Below are positions 35,845-44,138 of a stretch of 64,000 bases of DNA, piece by piece. Position numbers and translations under genes: made by a program. The DNA comes from JAFAXD01 sp051985675 (GTDB lineage Bacteria; Pseudomonadota; Alphaproteobacteria; Rhizobiales; Xanthobacteraceae): positions 3,844 to 67,843 of the forward strand of contig JBPYFJ010000035.1 of NCBI GenBank assembly GCA_051985675.1, in the 5' to 3' direction. Each line of letters begins with the position of its first letter. Positions within the stretch are counted from its first letter, which is position 1. The notes beneath the pieces are model-generated. The model ran no database searches. It saw only the letters and a list, made by a program, of their open reading frames with translations, and was not told where the DNA came from.

Positions 35845-35922
35845 CCCAGGATCGCTAAACCTCCTTAACCCGCTGCGACCCGCGTGGTTGCGCGCCATCA
35901 TCATCGACCGGAGTCCACCATC

Positions 35923-36444
35923 ATGAAAGCCCTCGCAGGCCTGTTTGCCGCTGCGCTCGGTCTGACCGCGGCCCAGGCCCAAGACACATCGGCCGACTAC
36001 AAACTCGGCTCATTGCAAATTTCGCAGCCATGGTCGCGCGCCACCCCCAAGGGCGCGACCGTCGCCGGCGCCTATGTCAAGATCACCAACACCGGCACGG
36101 CCCCCGACCGGCTCGTCGGCGGCTCCTCGCCGGTTGCCGGTCGCTTCGAGGTCCATGAAATGAGCATGGACAAGGGCGTCATGAAAATGCGCCCGGTCAA
36201 GGGTGGCCTCGAGATCAAGCCGGGACAAAGCGTCGAGTTCAAGCCCGGCTCCTATCACATCATGCTGCTCGATCTGAAGCAGCCGCTGCAGAAGGGCGAC
36301 CACGTCAAAGGCACGCTGAATTTCGAGAAAGCCGGATCGGTCGACATCGACTACACGGTAGTCGGCGTCGGGGAGACGGCGGGCGCGGCGCCATCCGCGC
36401 CACCCGGCCACGACATGCACGGGATGCCCGGCATGTCGCACTAG
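35923..36444 (+). CDS. PCu(A)C-type periplasmic copper chaperone
   Basis: 173 aa from ATG 35923. Signal peptide ending AQAQ, then the PCu(A)C fold: ISQPWSRATPKGATVAGAYV, the copper ligands FEVHEMSMDKGVMKM and GSYHIMLLDLKQPL (His/Met pattern), and a His/Met-rich tail HDMHGMPGMSH. Delivers Cu(I) to the CuA/CuB sites of cytochrome oxidase. Its TAG stop (36442-36444) is inside the first CTAG of a twin-hairpin repeat, so the C-terminus may have been set by insertion of that element. Confidence 0.9.
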   Translation: MKALAGLFAAALGLTAAQAQDTSADYKLGSLQISQPWSRATPKGATVAGAYVKITNTGTAPDRLVGGSSPVAGRFEVHEMSMDKGVMKMRPVKGGLEIKPGQSVEFKPGSYHIMLLDLKQPLQKGDHVKGTLNFEKAGSVDIDYTVVGVGETAGAAPSAPPGHDMHGMPGMSH

Positions 36445-36606
36445 TGCCCGTTTCCGAAGTTCGTGATACATCGCCGCACCCTCTGACACGAACTTCGGAA
36501 ACAAAGGGGCACTAGCAAGTATTTGATTCTAGTGCCGCTTATCGATTTGAAGTTCCTGAACGAGCTTGCGGCAGGTGGTGCAGGAACTTCAAATCGGCGG
36601 CACTGA
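36441..36606. repeat. Twin-hairpin CTAG-bounded intergenic repeat, copy 2
   Basis: 166 bp. Unit A: CTAGTGCCC (36441-36449) pairs with GGGCACTAG (36507-36515); inner 15-bp arms TTTCCGAAGTTCGTG (36451) and CACGAACTTCGGAAA (36487) match perfectly. Spacer CAAGTATTTGATT (13 nt). Unit B: CTAGTGCCGC (36529) pairs with GCGGCACT (36597-36604); inner 16-bp arms CGATTTGAAGTTCCTG (36543) and CAGGAACTTCAAATCG (36581) match perfectly. Same layout as the element at 19040, with different arm sequences kept paired by compensating changes; the unit B loop again holds CTTGCGGCA. Confidence 0.88.
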
Positions 36607-36659
36607 CGGCCGGCTGCGGCGCGACCGCAGGCGGGTCGAATACCGCCTGCGAGTGCCGG

Positions 36660-37250
36660 CTAACCCAGCGCCGGCTCCGCGAAGGGCGCGATCGTGCCGG
36701 CCGGCAACGGAACCCGAAACGTGTTGAGCACCATCGAAGTCAACGTGTAGGACCCGAGGATCCCCAGGAACTCGACCATCCCGGCGTCGCCGATCAGAGC
36801 GTGGACGCGCTTGTAGGTTCGGTCGGACACCCGCCGTTTCTGGTGCAGCTCCTTGATGAAATCGTAGAGCGCGCGCTCGTCCTTGGGCGCCTTGGCGGGC
36901 GTGCGCCCGGCCTTGAGGTCGCGAATCGTCTGCGGCAGCACGCCTACGCGCTCGGCCTCCTGCGCATGGACGTAGAACTCGTACTGCGCCTTCCACATCT
37001 GTCCAATGACGAGGATCGCAAACTCGGACAGCCGCTTTGGCAATCGCGTCTTGAACCGGCAGAAGGCGGCGAACTGCTGAATGACCTCGCCGATCTCTGG
37101 CGCATACATGTAACAACCGAACGGGCCACCGAGCGACACGCCCTTGCCGCGCGGTCCTGAACGCAGCGAATTCAGCAGCGCGCGTTGGGCCTGGTCGAGT
37201 TGATCTTCGGACAATTGCGAAAGGCGGGGAGTGAGTTTTTTGGTTGCCAT
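36660..37250 (-). CDS. Carboxymuconolactone decarboxylase-family protein
   Basis: 196 aa. Matches the CMD/AhpD-like helical fold seen in many soil bacteria: FGCYMYAPEIGEVIQQF, RLPKRLSEFAILVIGQMWKAQYEFYVHA, KELHQKRRVSDRTY, LGSYTLTSMVLNTF. The CxxC of AhpD is absent, so peroxidase activity is unlikely. Enzyme role unknown; the hydroxyacid dehydrogenase gene upstream on the same strand ends 60 bp away and may be co-transcribed. Confidence 0.8.
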   Translation of the reverse strand: MATKKLTPRLSQLSEDQLDQAQRALLNSLRSGPRGKGVSLGGPFGCYMYAPEIGEVIQQFAAFCRFKTRLPKRLSEFAILVIGQMWKAQYEFYVHAQEAERVGVLPQTIRDLKAGRTPAKAPKDERALYDFIKELHQKRRVSDRTYKRVHALIGDAGMVEFLGILGSYTLTSMVLNTFRVPLPAGTIAPFAEPALG

Positions 37251-37310
37251 GCATAACCCGTCGAATGGATCGCGTTTAAGGTGAAAGCATTCGTTGTGTA
37301 CGGGCGCGAT

Positions 37311-38378
37311 CTAGCCCGTCACACTCGCGCCGCCGAACTTTTCTTTCCAGCGCGGGATGACTTCGCGATTGAAGACATTGTCGGGCACGTTGCCGGCCAA
37401 AGCCGCGATCACCGAACGGGCCGCCCATTCGATCCCGGGACCGAGCTGGGCATCCTCGTTGAACGAGGCCGAGTGCGGCGACAGCAGGATCTTGTCGCCG
37501 AGCTGACGCAGGGGCGAGCCGGCGGGCAGGGGCTCCTCGACGAACGCATCGATGGCGGCGGCGCGCAGCGCGCCGGCCTTGAGCGCGTGCGCCAGCGCGG
37601 TCTCATCGATCAGGCCGCCACGGGCCGCGTTGATGACGACCGCGGTCGGCTTCATGATCGCGAGTTCGCGCGCACCCATCATGCCGCGCGTGTCCTTGGT
37701 CAGCGGCGTGTGGAACGTCACCACGTCGGATTCGCGCAACAGCGTGTGATAGTCGACCGACGCCACGCCCGCGAGCAGAAAGCGGGCCGGCTCGATCAAG
37801 GGATCGTAGGCGATGAGCCGAACGCGCCAGGGCGCCAGCAGGTTGGCGACGCGCGTGCCGATGCGACCCAGCCCGACGATGCCGACCGTGATGCCAGGCC
37901 GATTATCGGAATAACGCATGCCCAGATAGACGGAGGTGAGGTGCGGCTCGCGCCACTTGCCGGCGCGGATTTCGCTGTCGCGCTCGCGCACGCGTTTGAG
38001 CAGGGCGAGGATCATGGCGACCGTCGTTTCGGCGACGCCGAAACAATTCGCCTCCGTCGGCGCATGACAGACCATGATCCCAAGATCGCTCGCCGCGTCC
38101 GTATCGATGTCGTCGACACCGGCGGTGTATTTCGCCACCACCCGCAGACGCTGGCAGGCCTCCAGCAGAGGGCGGTCGAGCGGCGTGAACCGGCTGTAGG
38201 TCCCCATCAGGGCAACCGCGTCGCGGGCCGCTGCAAGAAACGGCTCCCGATGCTGGCCGCCGGGTGTCTGCCAGCGTCGATCGCCCTCGACCACATCGAG
38301 ACCGGCATTGCGCAAGGCGTCGACGATCGGCTTCGGCTCCTCACGCGGCGCGTAGAGGAGAACTTTCGGCTTCGACAT
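37311..38378 (-). CDS. D-2-hydroxyacid dehydrogenase (SerA-like)
   Basis: 355 aa. Catalytic and NAD-binding domains of the D-isomer 2-hydroxyacid dehydrogenase family: VVAKYTAGVDDIDTDAA, TVGIVGLGRIGTRVANLL, VINAARGGLIDETALAHAL (Arg), DAFVEEPLP (Glu) and LLSPHSASFNED (His). No ACT domain, so probably not the biosynthetic phosphoglycerate dehydrogenase. Substrate unknown. Confidence 0.82.
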   Translation of the reverse strand: MSKPKVLLYAPREEPKPIVDALRNAGLDVVEGDRRWQTPGGQHREPFLAAARDAVALMGTYSRFTPLDRPLLEACQRLRVVAKYTAGVDDIDTDAASDLGIMVCHAPTEANCFGVAETTVAMILALLKRVRERDSEIRAGKWREPHLTSVYLGMRYSDNRPGITVGIVGLGRIGTRVANLLAPWRVRLIAYDPLIEPARFLLAGVASVDYHTLLRESDVVTFHTPLTKDTRGMMGARELAIMKPTAVVINAARGGLIDETALAHALKAGALRAAAIDAFVEEPLPAGSPLRQLGDKILLSPHSASFNEDAQLGPGIEWAARSVIAALAGNVPDNVFNREVIPRWKEKFGGASVTG

Positions 38379-38501
38379 GCGGGAATTCCTCTTGGACGGC
38401 TTGCGCAGGCCGCACGAGTGTCCGCACGCGAGCGGATGGGGTCAAGCGGCGAGGGAATGCGCTAACGCGCGCCGCCTATGTGATGTGAGATGCCGGTTTG
38501 G

Positions 38502-38816
38502 TCAGAAGGTCGTCGGCGGCGCGAAGAAACAGCGCCGGCTTCCATCGGGTCGCTTGCAGCGCCAATAAGCGCCGTCGGGCGACGGCTGCGCTTCCGAAAA
38601 CGGAACAGTCTCTTTGCTGAACAGCGAGTAGCCACCCGCTGTGATGTGGACCTGGTCGCCCGGGACCGTGAAGCAGTCGCCCTCGCCGCAACACCACTCG
38701 CCGGCGGCGTTGCGCAACCCGCCGCGCGAAATCCAGCTGTCATGTGCGGGGCTTTGGGAACAAGCGAGGAGGACGAGGACAAGCGCAAGTTGCAACCGAG
38801 CAACAAGTCCGCTCAT
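38502..38816 (-). CDS. Small exported hypothetical protein
   Basis: 104 aa from ATG 38816 with AAGGAG nine bases upstream. Signal peptide with lipobox-like LLACS, then HDSWISRGGLRNAAGEWCCGEGDC, a pattern I recall from conserved small secreted Rhizobiales proteins, and a CRCFF-like end (RWRCKRPDGSRRCFF). Cysteines suggest disulfides. Function unknown. Confidence 0.7.
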   Translation of the reverse strand: MSGLVARLQLALVLVLLACSQSPAHDSWISRGGLRNAAGEWCCGEGDCFTVPGDQVHITAGGYSLFSKETVPFSEAQPSPDGAYWRCKRPDGSRRCFFAPPTTF

Positions 38817-39143
38817 TGGGTTGGCTCCTTCTATGCCCCGGCCCACGTTTGGTAACTGGGTGTGCTACTCCTTGGGTTCGTCCCCCTCCTTAACACTAGG
38901 TCTGGTTTTTCCGAGTCTACAAGCACTAGTATACGTGCCTCCACAGGCCGAGGAACAATTCTGTTGCATCGCAGCATTGCCACATTGGTGGCAGTTGCGC
39001 CGCGCCGCGGAGCATCGTTCGGGTGCCGAAGCGGGGCGGTCGCATTGTCGCCCGCAGCGCATGCGCCGGGCGCGGTATCACGCGTCAGGGAGCGCGTGAT
39101 AGCGTCAGGAAAACACTCAAACGCGACCTGGGGTCCATTCCGC
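38817..39143. other. Divergent intergenic region, no gene seen
   Basis: 327 bp between two divergently transcribed genes. The first half is lower in GC than the surroundings and probably carries the promoters. An inverted repeat sits 42 bp before the monooxygenase start (listed separately). In-frame extensions of the monooxygenase into this region lack any family similarity. Confidence 0.5.
39076..39101 (+). promoter_or_regulatory. Inverted repeat upstream of the FAD monooxygenase
   Basis: TATCACGCG (39076-39084) and CGCGTGATA (39093-39101) form a perfect 9-bp inverted repeat around 8 nt, 42 bp before the start codon. It could be an operator for a dimeric regulator; which one is unknown. Confidence 0.4.
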
Positions 39144-40319
39144 ATGCAAAGAAAACTGCGCGTTGTCGTGATTGGCGCCGGGATTGGCGGCGTCGCCGCC
39201 GCCGGGGCGCTGCGCAAGCTTGGAATGGAGGTTGCGGTCTACGAACGTGCATCCGATCTCGGCGAGGTCGGGGCCGGGCTCCAGATCGGCCCCAACGGGG
39301 TCAGGGTTCTGCGCGCACTCGGCCTCGAGGACACCCTGCAGGGCCTCGCTTTCGAGCCGACCGCAATCGTTTCGGTCAACTGGGACACCGCGAGCCTGCG
39401 CTACCGCGAACCACTCCAGGCAGTGGCGCGCCAGCAGTTCGGCGCGCCCTACATCACGGCGCATCGCGCCGATCTGCATCGCCTGCTGCGGGAGACCGTG
39501 CCGGACAAGCTCATGACGCTCGAAGCCCGCTGCACCGGCGTCGCATCGTCTGAACATCATGCGGTCGCGAGCTTCGACGATGGAACGCAGGTCGAAGCCG
39601 ATCTCATCGTCGGCGCCGACGGCATTCGCTCGGTCGTGCGCGAGAGCCTGTTCGGCGCGGCGCCGGCGCGCTTCACCGAGCAAACCGGATGGCGCGCCAT
39701 CCTCCCGATCGAACTGGTGCCGATGCGCGTCGGGCCGGACAAATCGGTCCAGATCGAACGCTGTGAATACGTCGGGTGGATCGGTCCGAGCGGGCATGTG
39801 ATCTGCTATCCGATCCGCGGCGGCGAGCTCTACAACATGTTCGTCGGCCGCGTATCACCGGAATGGGCCGAGGAATCCTGGACCGCGCCCAGCACGCGCA
39901 CGGAGATGCTCGCTGCGTTCGCCGGCTGGAACGACGCGCTGCTCGAGATGCTCAGCAAGGTCGAGCATGTGTTCAAATGGGGGATCTACGATCGCGATCC
40001 GCTGGCACATTGGACCAGCGGACGCGTGACGCTGTTGGGCGACGCAGCGCATCCGATGATGCCGACGCTGGCGCAGGGAGCCTCAATCACGCTTGAGGAC
40101 GCCTACGCGCTGGCGCGCAATGTCGCGCGCCACACCGAAGATCCGCGCGAGGCGCTGCGCGCCTACGAGGCGGAGCGGATCGAGCGTGCGCGCCGGGTGC
40201 AGTTGCAGGCGCGCGATCAGTTCAACAACAACCGCAAGGTGCCGGCCCCGCCGCCGCTCAGCCGCGACTGGATCTTCGAGCACGACGCGACCGCCGAGCC
40301 GATGGCGCTCGCGAGCTAG
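39144..40319 (+). CDS. FAD-dependent monooxygenase (salicylate hydroxylase-like)
   Basis: 391 aa from ATG 39144. Group A flavoprotein hydroxylase: VVIGAGIGGVAAAGALRKLG (dinucleotide fold), VGADGIRSVVRESLFG (DG motif) and VTLLGDAAHPMMPTLAQGA (GD motif). Closest in pattern to 3-hydroxybenzoate 6-hydroxylase and salicylate hydroxylases, which use NADH and O2 on aromatic acids. No ring-cleavage gene adjoins, so the substrate is not fixed by context. Confidence 0.85.
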   Translation: MQRKLRVVVIGAGIGGVAAAGALRKLGMEVAVYERASDLGEVGAGLQIGPNGVRVLRALGLEDTLQGLAFEPTAIVSVNWDTASLRYREPLQAVARQQFGAPYITAHRADLHRLLRETVPDKLMTLEARCTGVASSEHHAVASFDDGTQVEADLIVGADGIRSVVRESLFGAAPARFTEQTGWRAILPIELVPMRVGPDKSVQIERCEYVGWIGPSGHVICYPIRGGELYNMFVGRVSPEWAEESWTAPSTRTEMLAAFAGWNDALLEMLSKVEHVFKWGIYDRDPLAHWTSGRVTLLGDAAHPMMPTLAQGASITLEDAYALARNVARHTEDPREALRAYEAERIERARRVQLQARDQFNNNRKVPAPPPLSRDWIFEHDATAEPMALAS

Positions 40320-40330
40320 ATCAGCGGCGC

Positions 40331-40606
40331 CTATTCGGCTGCGATTGCGGCGTGGGCCGCGTCGCCGGTCGCCAGCGCGGCCAGGATTTTCTTGACCAGC
40401 TCGCGTGCCGACTCGGCGCTGATCTCGACCGCCACGCGGTCGCGGCCGCCCTCGGCTTCGCAAATGAAATCGATGCCGAGCGCGTGGTCGAGCGGCGCAT
40501 GATAGGGATGGTCGTAATAGACATTGGCGGTGTCGACGTGCATCCAGCCCTTCGGGCCCTTGGCGCTGCCGAACAGCGCGGCTTTTTCAACGATGTATGA
40601 ACACAT
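40331..40606 (-). CDS. Small conserved protein (DUF6295-like)
   Basis: 91 aa from ATG 40606 with AGGAG upstream; the longer reading lies over the dienelactone hydrolase gene and is rejected. Begins MCSYIVEKAALFGSAKGPKGW, which I recall as the start of DUF6295 proteins, followed by YYDHPYHAPLDHALGIDF and an amphipathic C-terminal helix. It follows the hydrolase stop by 13 bp and is very likely in one operon with it. Function unknown. Confidence 0.7.
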   Translation of the reverse strand: MCSYIVEKAALFGSAKGPKGWMHVDTANVYYDHPYHAPLDHALGIDFICEAEGGRDRVAVEISAESARELVKKILAALATGDAAHAAIAAE

Positions 40607-40619
40607 GCCGATCTCCTGA

Positions 40620-41381
40620 TTATTTTTGCCCGCCGATGTGCTTGTGCAGGAAGCCGATGACTTTCTTCCAGCCGTCGGTCGCCTGCTCGGCGCGATAGCT
40701 CGGACGGTTGTTGGCGAAGAACCCGTGGCCGGCGCCGTCGTAGCGGTGGAACTCGTAGGTCTTGCCGAGTTTCTTAAGCAGCGCCTCGGTGCGGTTGACG
40801 TGATCGGGCGACGGGTTGGGGTCGTCGTTGCCGAATATTCCAAACAGTGGGCAGCGCAGGTTCTCGGTCAGCTCGATCGGGGCGCGCGGACGCTTGTCGT
40901 TGAGCAGCGCGGGATCTTCGACGATGACGTTGCCGCCCCAGCAGTCGACCGCGGCATCGACATTGGGCAGACGGCAGGCGACCAGATAGGTGTGACGTCC
41001 GCCCGAGCAGAAGCCCATCACGGCGACCTTGCCGTTGGCGTAGGGCAGGGCGCGCACAAACTCCATCGCGCCCGCGACGTCGCCGATCACCTGCTCATCG
41101 GGCACGCCGCCGGCCGCCCGCACCCGCGCGCCGATGTCATCCGGATCGCCCGGACCTTCGCGAAAGTAGAGGTGCGGGGCTATGCCGAGGAACCCGTGGT
41201 AGGCGAGCTTGCGCGGGACTTCCTTGATCCACTCGTCCCATCCGGGCATGTGATGAATGATGACGACGCCCGCAAAGGGGCCGGGCCCGAGCGGTCGCGC
41301 GAAATAGGCTTCGCCCAGATCGCCGTTGTGGCCCTTGAACGTCACGGTTTCTGCAAGCATGGCCTGATAGGGAAAGTTCAT
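40620..41381 (-). CDS. Dienelactone hydrolase family protein
   Basis: 253 aa from ATG 41381 (AGGA upstream). Alpha/beta hydrolase with the DLH cysteine nucleophile in VAVMGFCSGGRHTYLVA, acid in FGIFGNDDPNPSPDHV and His in RYDGAGHGFFANNRPSYR. Early VVIIHHMPGWDEWIKE. Typical enzymes open dienelactones in chloroaromatic breakdown, but many homologues act on other esters. Forms a two-gene unit with the small protein downstream. Confidence 0.85.
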   Translation of the reverse strand: MNFPYQAMLAETVTFKGHNGDLGEAYFARPLGPGPFAGVVIIHHMPGWDEWIKEVPRKLAYHGFLGIAPHLYFREGPGDPDDIGARVRAAGGVPDEQVIGDVAGAMEFVRALPYANGKVAVMGFCSGGRHTYLVACRLPNVDAAVDCWGGNVIVEDPALLNDKRPRAPIELTENLRCPLFGIFGNDDPNPSPDHVNRTEALLKKLGKTYEFHRYDGAGHGFFANNRPSYRAEQATDGWKKVIGFLHKHIGGQK

Positions 41382-41467
41382 GGAGTCCTCGCGCAATTGG
41401 GTACGGCGGTCGATTGTGCGGCTATGAACGCGGGGCTTATCATGCGCGCGTGCGGGCGTGGATCAAG

Positions 41468-42520
41468 ATGGCTAGCCGACGAGCAACCGTGCGCCAGCGG
41501 CCGGTAATCGCGATGACGGTCACGTGCGTGGTGTGGGCTTGCAGCGCCGCGCTGATCGCGTTCGCCGTGCTGGCGTTGCCGGTGCGGGCACAGCAGGCCC
41601 CGGCGCCGCCGCGGGCCGCCGTGCCGCCGGCGGACAGCACCTTGTTCGGGGAAGATGCGCGCGAGCCGATCACCACGGTCACCAAGGTCACCACGTTTCA
41701 GGTTCCGCCTGACGTCGATCGCACGTCGCGTGAGTCGATCTGCCTGATGGTCGAAGCGGCGGCGCGCGCCAACAATCTTCCGGCCGAATTCTTCGCGCGC
41801 ATCATCTGGCAGGAGAGCCGGTTTCAGTCGGACGCGATCGGGCCGTTGACCCGGCGCGGGACGCGCGCGCAGGGGATTGCCCAGTTCATGCCCGGCACGG
41901 CCGCGGAGCGCGCGGTGCTCGATCCGTTCGATCCGGTGCAGGCGCTGCCGAAGGCGGCCGAGTTTCTGGCCGAGCTGCGCAGCAAGTTCGGCAATCTCGG
42001 GTTGGCGGCTGCCGCCTACAACGCCGGGCCGCAGCGCGTGCGCGACTGGCTCAGCGGATCACGCAGCTTGCCGAGCGAGACCCGCAACTATGTCTATGCC
42101 GTCACCGGCGTCTCCGCGGACGACTGGGCCGCCGGCGCCAAAGACTCGAGCCGGCCGCTGCCGCCGAGCTGCAACGACATGATTGCCCTGTTGCGCCGTG
42201 GTCCGAACCCGTTTGTGGCGGAGCTGGAGAAGCGCGTCGTGCAGGGCACGCTCGCGCCGTGGGGCGTGCAGCTCAGCGCCGGATTCTCGCGTGAGCGCGC
42301 GCTCGTCTCCTACGCGCGCCTCGCCAAACAATATGCGACTGTGCTCGCGGGCTATGATCCGAGCATCCTCGCCACGACGCTACGCAATCGCGGGTCGCAC
42401 GTGTTCTATCAGGTACGCATCGGGGCGCAGACCCGCGCCGGAGCGGACGAGTTGTGCGCCCGCATTCACAAGGTCGGCGGGCCGTGCCTCGTCCTGCGCA
42501 ACCTGAAAGCCCCGGCTTGA
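41468..42520 (+). CDS. Lytic transglycosylase with SLT and C-terminal SPOR-like domain
   Basis: 350 aa from ATG 41468; an export signal or membrane anchor spans residues about 15-42 (VVWACSAALIAFAVLALPVRAQQ). SLT domain with catalytic Glu in ARIIWQESRFQSDAIG, then GIAQFMPGTA and AAAYNAGPQRVRDWL. The last 80 residues (GSHVFYQVRIGAQTRAGADELCARIHKVGGPCLV) look like a SPOR domain, which binds denuded septal glycans. Suggests a role in cell division or wall turnover. Confidence 0.85.
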   Translation: MASRRATVRQRPVIAMTVTCVVWACSAALIAFAVLALPVRAQQAPAPPRAAVPPADSTLFGEDAREPITTVTKVTTFQVPPDVDRTSRESICLMVEAAARANNLPAEFFARIIWQESRFQSDAIGPLTRRGTRAQGIAQFMPGTAAERAVLDPFDPVQALPKAAEFLAELRSKFGNLGLAAAAYNAGPQRVRDWLSGSRSLPSETRNYVYAVTGVSADDWAAGAKDSSRPLPPSCNDMIALLRRGPNPFVAELEKRVVQGTLAPWGVQLSAGFSRERALVSYARLAKQYATVLAGYDPSILATTLRNRGSHVFYQVRIGAQTRAGADELCARIHKVGGPCLVLRNLKAPA

Positions 42521-42750
42521 TCCTTCATTCGGCCTTGCGCCACAGTGCCCGGCGTGTGGGCGGTTGGCTCCGTCGACTTGCGCACGCTCGACCAGCACCC
42601 CGGAGCGTCGATTTCGAGCCTCATCCCGTCAGTGTCGTGTCGCCGGTGTTCGCCCAACGCGCCGTTCGCAAGGCCCGAAATGTTGACGTCCGATAAGCCG
42701 TGATCCCTGATAGTATAGAAGACCTCAGCGCGTCTACGGGAGGAATTATT

Positions 42751-43170
42751 ATGCCTGCAATCGATAGCTTTCTCGCAACGTGGTCCCCACGTGTCCTGAG
42801 TATCTTGCGCATCATCGTTGGTCTGCTGTTCCTGGAGCACGGGACGTCGAAATATCTGAGCTTGCCAGTTTCGCAGATGACGGGAGTGGCCCCCACGTCT
42901 CTCTCCGGCATCAACGGCGTGATTGAGATCGTTGGCGGGGTGCTGATTGTGCTCGGCTTGTTTACTCGTCCGGTCGCATTCATCCTGGCGGGCGACATGG
43001 CGGTCGCCTACTTCATAGCGCATGGGCCGAGGGGCTTCTTTCCGCTTTTGAACGGCGGTGAGTTGGCAATCGTCTACTGCTTCGTGTTTCTGTATCTCGC
43101 GGTGGCTGGAGGCGGCGAGTGGAGCGTTGATCAACTCTGGGTGACCAGAAAGGCCCCGCGGGCTGCGTAG
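42751..43170 (+). CDS. DoxX-family membrane protein
   Basis: 139 aa from ATG 42751, with a strong GGGAGGAATT upstream. Four hydrophobic segments; DoxX pattern LRIIVGLLFLEHGTSKYLSLP, GVIEIVGGVLIVLGLFTRPVAF and GGELAIVYCFVFLYLAVAGGGEWSVD. Function of most DoxX proteins is unsettled (oxidoreductase or redox-partner roles are proposed). A fragment of a second DoxX gene follows immediately. Confidence 0.82.
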   Translation: MPAIDSFLATWSPRVLSILRIIVGLLFLEHGTSKYLSLPVSQMTGVAPTSLSGINGVIEIVGGVLIVLGLFTRPVAFILAGDMAVAYFIAHGPRGFFPLLNGGELAIVYCFVFLYLAVAGGGEWSVDQLWVTRKAPRAA

Positions 43171-43202
43171 GCACCTAGTCTCAACACACCGCGCCGCGTG
43201 GG

Positions 43203-43304
43203 GGGTGGGAATTCCCGGCACTGCTGCTCATCGTCTATTTCGCGATCTTCTTCCGCGGCGCCGGTCGCTGCTCGATCGACAAGATGATCGGCAAGGAGTT
43301 CTGA
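43203..43304 (+). pseudogene. Remnant of a second DoxX gene (C-terminal piece)
   Basis: The frame ending at TGA 43302-43304 encodes GWEFPALLLIVYFAIFFRGA followed by GRCSIDKMIGKEF, which resembles the last membrane helix and the positively charged end of DoxX proteins. There is a stop codon at 43176-43178 and no start codon or upstream part of the gene. About 34 codons remain, so this is a decayed gene tail rather than a small gene. Confidence 0.55.
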
Positions 43305-43383
43305 TCCTTGCTAGGATAAATGGGCGACCCGGATGGGAGGCACCTTCCATCCGGTATCGCCGGTCAATCGTCCTTCCACCGCA

Positions 43384-44109
43384 ATGGGGTTCAACTTGAC
43401 AACGGTCGTTCTTGCGCACGGCGCCTGGTCTTCGGCTTGGGCGTGGAAAAAAGTGCGTCCTCTGATGGCTGCATCCGGCCACCAGTTCTTCGCGCCGACC
43501 TACACCGGGCTCGGCGAACGCGCTCATCTCGCCAATCCGTCGAATGATCTCGAAACCCATATCCAGGACGTGTTGGGGGTGATCGAGTGCGAGGAGCTGC
43601 GCGACCTCGTGCTGATCGGGCACAGCTACGGCGGCATGGTCGCAACCGGCGTGGCCGATCGCGCGCGCGGCCGGGTCAGCCACCTGATCTATCTCGATGC
43701 GTTCGTGCCCAAGGACGGCCAGGCGTTGATCGACTTCGTTCCGCAGGCGCAGCGCGACCGCATGCGCGACAGCGTCAAGGCGGGCGACGGATGGCGGGTC
43801 GCGCCCAACCCGACGCCGCCCGATACCTCGCCGGAGGATCTGGCCTGGGTTTCCCGGCACCGCCTGCCGCAATCGTTGAAATGCTTCGAGCAACCGCTTG
43901 GACTGCAGGGTGGAATGTCGGTTCCGCGATCGTATATCCAGTGCATGCGTTACGCGGAGCAGGGCCCGTTCGGGCAATTTGCCAAGCAGGTGAAGGCCGA
44001 CGGCGGATGGCGCAGCTATGACCTCGACGCCAGCCACAGCCCGAACGTGACCGCGCCGGAGCTGCTGGTGAAGACCCTCAACGCGGTCATCGCGGCCGGC
44101 GGCGGGTGA
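43384..44109 (+). CDS. Alpha/beta hydrolase (esterase, HNL/salicylate-esterase-like)
   Basis: 241 aa from ATG 43384. TTVVLAHGAWSSAWAWKKV (oxyanion His-Gly), nucleophile elbow VLIGHSYGGMVATGVA, acid region HLIYLDAFVPKDGQ and C-terminal His in YDLDASHSPNVTAPE. Resembles the small plant-esterase-like hydrolases (methyl-salicylate esterase, hydroxynitrile lyase group) common in soil bacteria. Substrate unknown. Overlaps the next open frame by a few bases if that begins at 44106. Confidence 0.78.
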   Translation: MGFNLTTVVLAHGAWSSAWAWKKVRPLMAASGHQFFAPTYTGLGERAHLANPSNDLETHIQDVLGVIECEELRDLVLIGHSYGGMVATGVADRARGRVSHLIYLDAFVPKDGQALIDFVPQAQRDRMRDSVKAGDGWRVAPNPTPPDTSPEDLAWVSRHRLPQSLKCFEQPLGLQGGMSVPRSYIQCMRYAEQGPFGQFAKQVKADGGWRSYDLDASHSPNVTAPELLVKTLNAVIAAGGG

Positions 44110-44138
44110 TACTGGCGAAGGAACGGATCAGATCCACG

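Noticed and set aside
42683..42716. Sigma-70 promoter for doxX (TTGACG and TAGTAT)
   Set aside because: The spacing of 22 bp is too long for a normal promoter.
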